Shown here: piece by piece, positions 57,775 through 64,000 of the stretch
How positions within the stretch are numbered: position 1 is the first letter of the stretch
Layout: each line of letters opens with the position of its first letter
DNA from: Opitutia bacterium
GTDB lineage: Bacteria; Verrucomicrobiota; Verrucomicrobiia; Opitutales; Opitutaceae
NCBI GenBank assembly: GCA_016190985.1
Contig: JACPPI010000029.1
Location: forward strand, 18,269-82,268
DNA: 64,000 nt
Direction of reading: 5' to 3'
Notes under the pieces: generated by a model
What the model was told of the DNA's origin: nothing
Database searches by the model: none
What the model saw: only the letters and a program-made list of their open reading frames with translations
Position numbers and translations under genes: made by a program

Positions 57775-59171
57775 AACGGCGCGGCAAAACCCTCGTCGAG
57801 GCTTCCGAGCCGGAGGTGCTGGACCTGGTGGTCCGGAGCGGACGCGTCGTGACGCCCGACGGCGTGCAGGCGGCCGAGCTCGGCATCCTGCACGGCAAGA
57901 TCGTGCGGCTGGCGCCGGAGGTCACCGACCCGGCGCACGCCGAGCTCGACGCGGCCGGCCGCTATGTCTTCCCCGGCATCATCGACGCCCATGTGCATTT
58001 CAACGAGCCTGGCCGGACGGAGTGGGAGGGGCTCGCCTACGGCTCGCTCGCGCTCGCGGCCGGCGGCGGCACCTGCTTCTTCGACATGCCGCTCAACTCC
58101 GAGCCGCCGGTGCTCGATGCCGCCGCGCTGCGCGTGAAACGCGAACTGGCCGAGCAGCAGTCATGCACGGATTTCGCGCTCTGGGGCGGGCTGGTGCCGG
58201 GCAACCTCGACAAGCTTGCCGGCCTGCGCGACGCCGGGGCGATCGGCCTGAAGGCCTTCATGGCCAACAGCGGCATCGACAGTTTTCCGCGCGTGGACGC
58301 CAAGTCGCTCCACGAGGGCATGCGCCGTGCGGCCAGGCTCGGCCTGCTCGTGGCGGTGCACGCCGAGGACGACGCACTCGCGGCCAAATTCACGGCGGAG
58401 CAGAAGGCCAAGGGCAAACACGACGCCAAGGCCTGGCTCGCGTCGCGGCCGGTCGAGGTCGAGTTGGCGGCCATCCGGCAGGCCATCGAGTTCGCCGGCG
58501 AGACCGGTTGCGCGCTGCACGTCGTGCATGTCAGCAGCCCCGAGGGCGTCGCGCTCATCACCGAGGCGCGGGCCCAGCGCGTGGATGTGACGGCCGAGAC
58601 CTGCTCCCACTACCTGCTGTTGAACGACAAGGACGTGGCGAAGACCGGCGCACCCGCCAAATGCGCCCCGCCGATCCGCGACGAGAAACGCCGCCTGGCG
58701 CTGTGGGCGGAACTGCGTGCGGGAAACATCCAGACGGTCGGGTCCGACCACTCGCCGTCACCGCCGGAGATGAAGACCTCCAAGGATTTCTTCGAGATCT
58801 GGGGCGGCATCGCCGGTGTGCAGCACGGTTTCCAGTTGCTGATGAACGAAGGCGCGGCCACCGCCGACAGGCACCTGCCGCTACTCGCCGCGGTTTTGGC
58901 GCGCAATGTCGCCCGCCGGTTCCGGCTCGACGACCGCAAGGGCCTGCTCGCCGAGGGGCGCGACGCGGATTTTTCCCTGGTCGAGTTCGGCCCCAAGCGG
59001 ACGATCCAGGCCGACGAGTTGTGGACCCGGCACCGGATCAGCCCCTATGTCGGCCGGGCGACCAAGGCGCGTGTGACCCATACTTATGTCCGGGGCTGTC
59101 CGGTGTGGGCTGACGGCAGGGTTGCATCCGGCTCGCCGAAAGGTCATTTTTTGCGCCCTACACCCCATTGA
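57771..59171 (+). CDS. allB: Allantoinase
   Basis: From MKRRGKTLVEASEPEVLDLVVRSGRVV the enzyme has 466 residues; the 747-residue track ORF starts in another gene's frame. The amidohydrolase metal centre is visible: PGIIDAHVHFNEPGRTEWEG (His pair), IGLKAFMANS (carboxylated Lys), VAVHAEDDAL, HVVHVSSPEG and GSDHSPSPPEM (Asp). It opens the hydantoin ring of allantoin to give allantoate. Overlaps with allC by 4 bp. Confidence 0.94.
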   Translation: MKRRGKTLVEASEPEVLDLVVRSGRVVTPDGVQAAELGILHGKIVRLAPEVTDPAHAELDAAGRYVFPGIIDAHVHFNEPGRTEWEGLAYGSLALAAGGGTCFFDMPLNSEPPVLDAAALRVKRELAEQQSCTDFALWGGLVPGNLDKLAGLRDAGAIGLKAFMANSGIDSFPRVDAKSLHEGMRRAARLGLLVAVHAEDDALAAKFTAEQKAKGKHDAKAWLASRPVEVELAAIRQAIEFAGETGCALHVVHVSSPEGVALITEARAQRVDVTAETCSHYLLLNDKDVAKTGAPAKCAPPIRDEKRRLALWAELRAGNIQTVGSDHSPSPPEMKTSKDFFEIWGGIAGVQHGFQLLMNEGAATADRHLPLLAAVLARNVARRFRLDDRKGLLAEGRDADFSLVEFGPKRTIQADELWTRHRISPYVGRATKARVTHTYVRGCPVWADGRVASGSPKGHFLRPTPH

Positions 59172-59173
59172 CC

Positions 59174-59917
59174 ATGCCCGACCTCTTCGGCCACACCCGC
59201 GCCCGCATCGCCGCCCGCCACGCCCTCATCACGCCGGGCAATCACGTCAACAGCTCGGTCCCGGGCATCGCGGGCGCGACGGCGGTCGTGCTGATCAACG
59301 AGGCCATGGGCGCGAAGTTCGCGCAGCTGCTCGTGACCTTCGCCGCCGACGGCCGCGCCGCGCAGCCCGCGAGCGGCACGCAGACCTTCGGCTATGTGAT
59401 GCACGGCGGCGGCGCGCTGACGGTCGGCAAGGACAAGGCGAAAATCGCCGCCGGGGGTTTCTTCTACGTGCCCGCCGGGCAGCCGTGGAGCCTGACCGCA
59501 CCGAAGGCCGGCACGCAGCTCACGCTCTTTCAGAAGAGATATGTCGCGCTGCCCGGCACGCCGCTGCCCAAGGCCATCATCGGCGACGCGGCCAAGGTGA
59601 AAGGCACGCCCTTCCTCGGCGACCCGGCGGCCAATCTGCAGGTGCTGCTGCCCGACGAGCCGGCCTTTGACCTGGCCGTGAACATCTTTGCCTACCAGCC
59701 CGGCGGCCACCTGCCGTTCGTCGAGGTGCACGTCATGGAGCACGGCCTGCTCATGCTCGGCGGCGCGGGCGTTTACCGGCTCGAGGACAGCTGGTATCCG
59801 GTGCAGGCGGGCGACGTGATCTGGATGGCGCCGTATTGCGCGCAGTGGTTTGTCGCCATGGGCAAGGTTCCGGCGAGCTATCTCTATTACAAGGATGTCA
59901 ACCGTCCGGCCATCTGA
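59174..59917 (+). CDS. allE: (S)-ureidoglycine aminohydrolase, bicupin
   Basis: The 247-residue double cupin has PGNHVNSSVPGIAGATAVVLINEAMGAKFAQLLV at the N-terminus. The metal-binding second cupin reads PGGHLPFVEVHVMEHGLLMLGGAGVYRLEDSWYPVQAGDVIWMAPYCAQWF. It releases ammonia from ureidoglycine produced by allantoate amidohydrolase and also protects stereochemistry. ATG at 59174 is chosen; TTG at 59168 overlaps the allB stop. Its end overlaps the xanthine dehydrogenase start by 23 bp. Confidence 0.92.
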   Translation: MPDLFGHTRARIAARHALITPGNHVNSSVPGIAGATAVVLINEAMGAKFAQLLVTFAADGRAAQPASGTQTFGYVMHGGGALTVGKDKAKIAAGGFFYVPAGQPWSLTAPKAGTQLTLFQKRYVALPGTPLPKAIIGDAAKVKGTPFLGDPAANLQVLLPDEPAFDLAVNIFAYQPGGHLPFVEVHVMEHGLLMLGGAGVYRLEDSWYPVQAGDVIWMAPYCAQWFVAMGKVPASYLYYKDVNRPAI

Positions 59918-62900
59918 CCCGGCGGCCCCGCCCAGTCTCGACCTCATCGTCAACGGCCGGGCCGTCTCCACCGCGGGGGTCGCGCCCACCACCACGCTGC
60001 TCGCGTGGCTGCGCGCCCACGGCCTGACCGGCGCGAAGGAAGGCTGCGCCGAGGGCGACTGCGGCGCGTGCTCCGTGGCGCTCGTCGATCGCGACGCGAA
60101 CGGCCGGGCGGCCTACCGCGCCTTCAACAGCTGCATCGCGCTGGTGCCGATGTTTGCCGGCCGTGAGATCGTCACCGTCGAGGGCCTGGCCCAATGCGGC
60201 GCGGACAAAAAGCAGCTGCACCCGGTGCAGGCCGCGATGGTCGAGCACTACGGCTCACAATGCGGCTACTGCACGCCGGGCTTTGTCGTCTCGATGTTCG
60301 AGGCCTACTACCGCGACGGCTGCAAGGAGCCGTGGCAGATCAGCGACCAGCTCTGCGGCAACCTCTGCCGCTGCACGGGCTACCGGCCGATCCGCGACGC
60401 CGCGGTCGCGGCGCTCGAACAGCGCCCGGTGGCGGACGATGTTTTCGCGCAACGGCTCACCCGGCCGGCACGTCCGCCTGATGCGCTCAACTACACCGTC
60501 GGTGAGGCGAAATTCTTCCGCCCCACGTCGCTGCCCGGCCTGTTCACCCTGCTGGAATCCTACCCGACGGCCCAGCTCGTGGCCGGCGCGACCGAGATCG
60601 GCGTGGAGCTGAACAAGAAATTCAAGGCCTTCCCGCTGCTCATCTCGACCGAGGGCGTGCCGGAGCTGACGCGCATCACGGCGACGGACGAGGCCTGGCA
60701 CATCGGCGCCGGCGCCACGCTGACCAATGTCGAGGAGGCGCTCGGCGGCGAATTTCCCTCCGTCGCGAAGATGCTGCGCGTCTTTGCCGCCCGCCAGATC
60801 CGCAACCGCGCCACGCTCGGCGGCAACCTCGTGACCGCCTCGCCGATCGGCGACAGCGCCCCGGTGCTGCTGACCCTCGACGCCAGCGTCGTGCTCGTCA
60901 CCGCCAAGGCCGAGCGCACGGTGCCGCTCAAGGATTTCTTCACCGCCTACCGCAAGACCGTGCTCCGGCCCGGCGAGGTCATGCGCGAGATCGTGCTGCC
61001 GCGCGGCGGGCCGAAGCGCGGGCGGACGCGGCGGGTGGATTTCCTCAAGGTTTCCAAGCGCCGCGAGCTGGACATCAGCATCGTGGCGGCGGCGTTCTGC
61101 GTGGACCTCGACGAGGCGGGCACCGTGCGCCGGGCGCGCATCGCCTACGGCGGCGTGGCGGCGATGCCGCTGCGCGCGCTCAAGGCCGAGAAGGCGCTGG
61201 TCGGCAGGAAACTGGACGACTCCGCGGTGGCGCACATCCTCCATGGCACCTTCAAGCCGATCGACGACGCGCGTGGCGGCGCCGACTACCGGCGCGAGCT
61301 GGTCGTCAGCCTCTGGGCGAAGTTTGTCTCGGGTGAGCGGAGCCAGGCGCAGGACGCCGATCTCGGCTTTGCCGGCGACCACCGGTGGCCGGTGGCCGAT
61401 GCCTCCCGGAATCTCGGCCACGAAAGCGCCGTCGGGCACGTGACCGGCCGGGCCATGTATGTCGATGACACGGCGCAGCGCCGGAAGATGCTCGACTGCT
61501 GGCCGGTGTGCTCGCCGCACGCGCGCGCGCGAATCCTGCGCCGCGACGCCATCAAGGCCCGGCAGGCCCTCGGCATCCACGCCGTGCTGCTGGCCGAGGA
61601 CATCCCGGGCGAGAACAACACCGGCCCGGTGCGGCACGACGAGCCGCTGCTCGCGAAGGACGAGGTTCTTTTCCACGGCCAGATCGTCGCGTGGGTGGTC
61701 GGCGAGACGCTGGCGCAGTGCCGCGCGGCGGCGGCGCTGGTCGAGGTGGACTACGAGCCGTTGCCCGCGATCATCGGCCTGCCGGCGGCCCTCGCGGCGG
61801 GCAGCTACCACACCGAGCCGCATGCGCTGAAGCGGGGCGATGCGGCGGCGGCGTTCGCGGCCGCGCCGGAGAAACTCGAAGGCGAGTTCGGGTTCGGCGG
61901 GCAGGAGCATTTCTACCTGGAGACGCATGCGGCCTGGGCCGAGGCCGGCGAGGACGGCACCGTGCTGGTGAACTCCTCGACGCAGCATCCGTCGGAGATC
62001 CAGGCCATCGTGGCCGAGGTGCTGCATGTGGCGCGGCACAAGGTTGTCGTGCAGGCCCCGCGCATGGGCGGTGGCTTCGGCGGCAAGGAGACTCAGGGCA
62101 ACGGCTTCGCGGCGCTGGTGGCGCTGGCGGCGGTGAAGACCGGCCGGCCGGTGCGCGTGCAGCTCGACCGCGATCTCGACATGAAGCTGACGGGCAAGCG
62201 GCACCCGTTTCACTCGAAATTCTCGGTCGGCTACAACCGCGAAGGCCGGCTGCTGGCGGCGTCGGTGGCCTTGGTGTCGGACGGCGGCTGGTCGCTCGAC
62301 CTGTCCACGGCGATTTGCGACCGGGCCTTGTTCCACCTCGACAACGCCTATTACATCCCGACCGTGGATTTCAGCGGGCGCGTGGCCAAGACCAACGTGA
62401 CCTCGCACACCGCGTTCCGCGGCTTCGGCGGGCCGCAGGGCATCATGGTCATCGAGGAGATCATGGACCGCGTGGCGCGGCGGCTCGGCCTGCCGCCCGA
62501 GGCCGTGCGCGAGCGCAACCTCTACCACGGCACGGGCGAGACCAACCGCACGCACTACAAGGAGGACATCGGCGACAACCGCATCCAGGACATCTGGGCG
62601 CAAGTGCTCGCCAAGGCGGACTTCGCGAAGCGCCGCGCCGAGGTGGACGCCTGGAATCAGGCGAACCCGCACATGAAGCGCGGGCTGGCGGTGACGCCGG
62701 TGAAATTCGGCATCAGTTTCACGCTGTCGCACTACAACCAGGCCGGCGCGCTGGTGCACATCTACCAGGACGGCTCGGTGCAGGTGAACCACGGCGGCAC
62801 GGAGATGGGGCAGGGGTTGCACACGAAAATTCTCGGCGTGGCGATGCGCGAGCTCGGGTTGCCGGCTTCGAGCATCCGATTGATGACGACCAGCACCGAC

Positions 62901-63752
62901 AAGGTGCCGAACACCTCGGCCACGGCCGCCTCGAGCGGGGCGGACCTGAACGGCGCGGCGGTCGCGGCGGCCTGCGTGACCTTGCGGGAAAGATTGCTGC
63001 CGGTGGCGGCGGGCTTGCTGGGTGCGGCTTCACCTGTGGGAGCGAGCTCGCTCGCGACTGTCGCGACCAAGGTCGCTCCCACAAATACTGATCTCCAGGA
63101 AATCGTTTTCGAAAACGGCGAGGTGTTTGCGAAGTCGAATCCGACCGTCCGCCTTCCCTTCGCCAAGGTCGTCGCCAAGGCCTACACCGAGCGCATCAGC
63201 CTTTCCTCGACCGGCTACTACAAGACACCCGGCGTGAAGTGGGACTGGGTGAAGGCCGAGGGCCGGCCGTTCCACTACTTCGCCTGCGGCGCGGCCGTGG
63301 CCGAGGTGGAGGTGGACGGATTTTCCGGCATGCACCGCGTGCGGCGGGTGGACATCGTCCATGACGTCGGCGACTCGCTCAACCCCGGCGTGGACCGCGG
63401 CCAGATCGAGGGCGGCTTCGTGCAGGGCATGGGCTGGCTGACGCGCGAAGAGTTGAAATGGGACCAGGAAGGAAAACTGCTCACGCACAGCGCCAGCACC
63501 TACCAGATCCCCGCGTTCAGCGACGCGCCGGTCGAGTTCAACGTCACGCTGCTGCCCATGGCGGCGCAGCCCAACGTCGTCCACGGCAGCAAGGCCGTGG
63601 GCGAGCCGCCGCTGATGCTGGCGTTCTCGGTGCGCGAGGCCCTGCGCGACGCCGTGGCGGCGTTTGGTGCGGCCGGAGGCGAGGTGCGGCTGGCCTCACC
63701 CGCGACCGGCGAGGCGATCTTCGCGGCGATTCAGCAGAGGCTGAAACATTGA
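59895..63752 (+). CDS. xdh: Single-chain xanthine dehydrogenase (XdhA-XdhB fusion)
   Basis: From MSTVRPSDPAAPPSLDLIVNG the protein has 1285 residues in the order of the eukaryotic enzyme. First are the [2Fe-2S] ferredoxin domain (KEGCAEGDCGACS at 49-60) and helical [2Fe-2S] domain (CGYCTPGF ... NLCRCTGYRPIRDA). The FAD domain spans about 200-480 (VAGATEIGVELNKK, IRNRATLGGNL). The molybdopterin domain runs from about 510 (RMGGGFGGKETQ, TAFRGFGGPQG, EMGQGLHTK, catalytic Glu in VGEPPLML). It oxidises hypoxanthine and xanthine to urate with NAD. Most bacteria split this into two subunits. Residues about 1047-1063 (PVGASSLATVATKVAPT) come from an in-frame palindrome. It ends the purine operon seen here. 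Confidence 0.93.
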   Translation: MSTVRPSDPAAPPSLDLIVNGRAVSTAGVAPTTTLLAWLRAHGLTGAKEGCAEGDCGACSVALVDRDANGRAAYRAFNSCIALVPMFAGREIVTVEGLAQCGADKKQLHPVQAAMVEHYGSQCGYCTPGFVVSMFEAYYRDGCKEPWQISDQLCGNLCRCTGYRPIRDAAVAALEQRPVADDVFAQRLTRPARPPDALNYTVGEAKFFRPTSLPGLFTLLESYPTAQLVAGATEIGVELNKKFKAFPLLISTEGVPELTRITATDEAWHIGAGATLTNVEEALGGEFPSVAKMLRVFAARQIRNRATLGGNLVTASPIGDSAPVLLTLDASVVLVTAKAERTVPLKDFFTAYRKTVLRPGEVMREIVLPRGGPKRGRTRRVDFLKVSKRRELDISIVAAAFCVDLDEAGTVRRARIAYGGVAAMPLRALKAEKALVGRKLDDSAVAHILHGTFKPIDDARGGADYRRELVVSLWAKFVSGERSQAQDADLGFAGDHRWPVADASRNLGHESAVGHVTGRAMYVDDTAQRRKMLDCWPVCSPHARARILRRDAIKARQALGIHAVLLAEDIPGENNTGPVRHDEPLLAKDEVLFHGQIVAWVVGETLAQCRAAAALVEVDYEPLPAIIGLPAALAAGSYHTEPHALKRGDAAAAFAAAPEKLEGEFGFGGQEHFYLETHAAWAEAGEDGTVLVNSSTQHPSEIQAIVAEVLHVARHKVVVQAPRMGGGFGGKETQGNGFAALVALAAVKTGRPVRVQLDRDLDMKLTGKRHPFHSKFSVGYNREGRLLAASVALVSDGGWSLDLSTAICDRALFHLDNAYYIPTVDFSGRVAKTNVTSHTAFRGFGGPQGIMVIEEIMDRVARRLGLPPEAVRERNLYHGTGETNRTHYKEDIGDNRIQDIWAQVLAKADFAKRRAEVDAWNQANPHMKRGLAVTPVKFGISFTLSHYNQAGALVHIYQDGSVQVNHGGTEMGQGLHTKILGVAMRELGLPASSIRLMTTSTDKVPNTSATAASSGADLNGAAVAAACVTLRERLLPVAAGLLGAASPVGASSLATVATKVAPTNTDLQEIVFENGEVFAKSNPTVRLPFAKVVAKAYTERISLSSTGYYKTPGVKWDWVKAEGRPFHYFACGAAVAEVEVDGFSGMHRVRRVDIVHDVGDSLNPGVDRGQIEGGFVQGMGWLTREELKWDQEGKLLTHSASTYQIPAFSDAPVEFNVTLLPMAAQPNVVHGSKAVGEPPLMLAFSVREALRDAVAAFGAAGGEVRLASPATGEAIFAAIQQRLKH
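63035..63083. repeat. In-frame 49-bp palindrome inside xdh, TGTGGGAGCGA family
   Basis: TGTGGGAGCGAGCTCGCTCG, CGACTGTCGCG, then ACCAAGGTCGCTCCCACA form the hairpin. Length (49 bp) equals the intergenic copies at 27012 and 35647. The open frame continues through it, adding about 17 residues between the LRERLLPVAAGLLG helix and LQEIVFENG. Confidence 0.9.
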
Positions 63753-63773
63753 CCACGGATCAAACATCCTCTG

Positions 63774-63849
63774 CGTGTCATCCTGAGTGAAGCGAAGGAT
63801 CCAGCTCTTTTACGGATGCAGTGGATTCTTCACTCCGCTCAGAATGACA
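63774..63849. repeat. Inverted repeat downstream of xdh
   Basis: GTGTCATCCTGAGTGAAGCG and CTTCACTCCGCTCAGAATGACA pair (GATCC/GGATT inner ends). A lone ACCACGGAT arm precedes it at 63752. The remaining 150 bp to the window edge have no CDS I can support. Confidence 0.7.
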
Positions 63850-64000
63850 TGAATTTGAATCAGTAGCATCTCACAGCGGATGAGCAAGCCGATGCAACCG
63901 CTTGCGATTGAACGCAAGCCGGGGCGCGTGAAGGAAAGTAGCGGTTGATAATTTTCTGGATGAAAAGTGATCTTACTCGGGTGCGTTCACGCGGGCTGTC

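Noticed and set aside
63850-64000. A gene start at the right edge of the window
   Set aside because: The last 150 bp contain no ORF with recognisable start, ribosome site or family similarity.

Overview
The window is high-GC bacterial chromosome (roughly two-thirds GC by eye) with dense, mostly operonic genes. The gene set (long nuo cluster, SufU-type Fe-S scaffold, RibB with a degraded GTP cyclohydrolase II half, POT transporter, TIGR03790 protein) and the many large imperfect palindromes between genes suggest a Verrucomicrobiota member close to the Opitutales. That placement is inference; there is no rRNA gene to settle it.

Layout. 1-3256 (minus strand): sufS (cut by the window edge), sufU, an NDH-2 dehydrogenase fused to cyclic-nucleotide-binding and CBS domains, and tRNA-Ser(GGA). 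3402-20116 (plus): a complex I operon nuoB-C-D-E-F-G-H-I-J-K-L-M-N without nuoA. It is interrupted by three small unknown ORFs and, between nuoI and nuoJ, by a type II restriction-modification pair. 20124-23190: a 42-bp direct duplication flanking an orphan antitoxin-like gene, a tandem ThyX-like protein, a small exported protein and an endonuclease/exonuclease/phosphatase enzyme. 23434-32201: a coiled-coil protein, a ComEC-like channel, rarA, an orphan ModA-like binding protein, ribB(A)-ribH-nusB, a GxxExxY protein and ftsY. 32445-42072: a ZnuD-like TonB receptor with a His-containing small protein, a POT transporter, then a probable siderophore locus (esterase, TonB receptor, AraC regulator) and a small S24/S26-like protein. 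42223-49414: aroB, a conserved unknown, lpxA, pdxA, an A-type Fe-S carrier, infC, a cell-wall amidase and an S1/P1-like nuclease. 49418-50693 (minus): a fluoride riboswitch, crcB, a DUF190 gene and a frameshifted EamA gene. 50786-54757: a TIGR03790 protein, clpP and a trypsin-like/PDZ protease. 54817-63752: a purine-degradation locus: guanine deaminase, OHCU decarboxylase, HIU hydrolase, allantoate amidohydrolase, allantoinase, ureidoglycine aminohydrolase and a single-chain xanthine dehydrogenase.

The purine genes together would convert guanine or xanthine to ureidoglycolate; only urate oxidase is not seen. The nuo operon forms the proton-pumping NADH dehydrogenase, and the upstream NDH-2 fusion could be a regulated non-pumping alternative. 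Fe-S genes (sufS, sufU, A-type carrier) at both ends support these clusters.

The most unusual signal is a population of palindromic repeat families. They fill every large gap in the nuo operon and many other intergenic spaces. They also sit in frame inside coding sequences: within pdxA, the xanthine dehydrogenase gene and the allantoate amidohydrolase gene, in the signal-peptide n-region of the amidase, and at the 3' ends of nuoJ and the antitoxin gene. This resembles the palindromic elements of Rickettsia genes. No REP-associated transposase is in the window.
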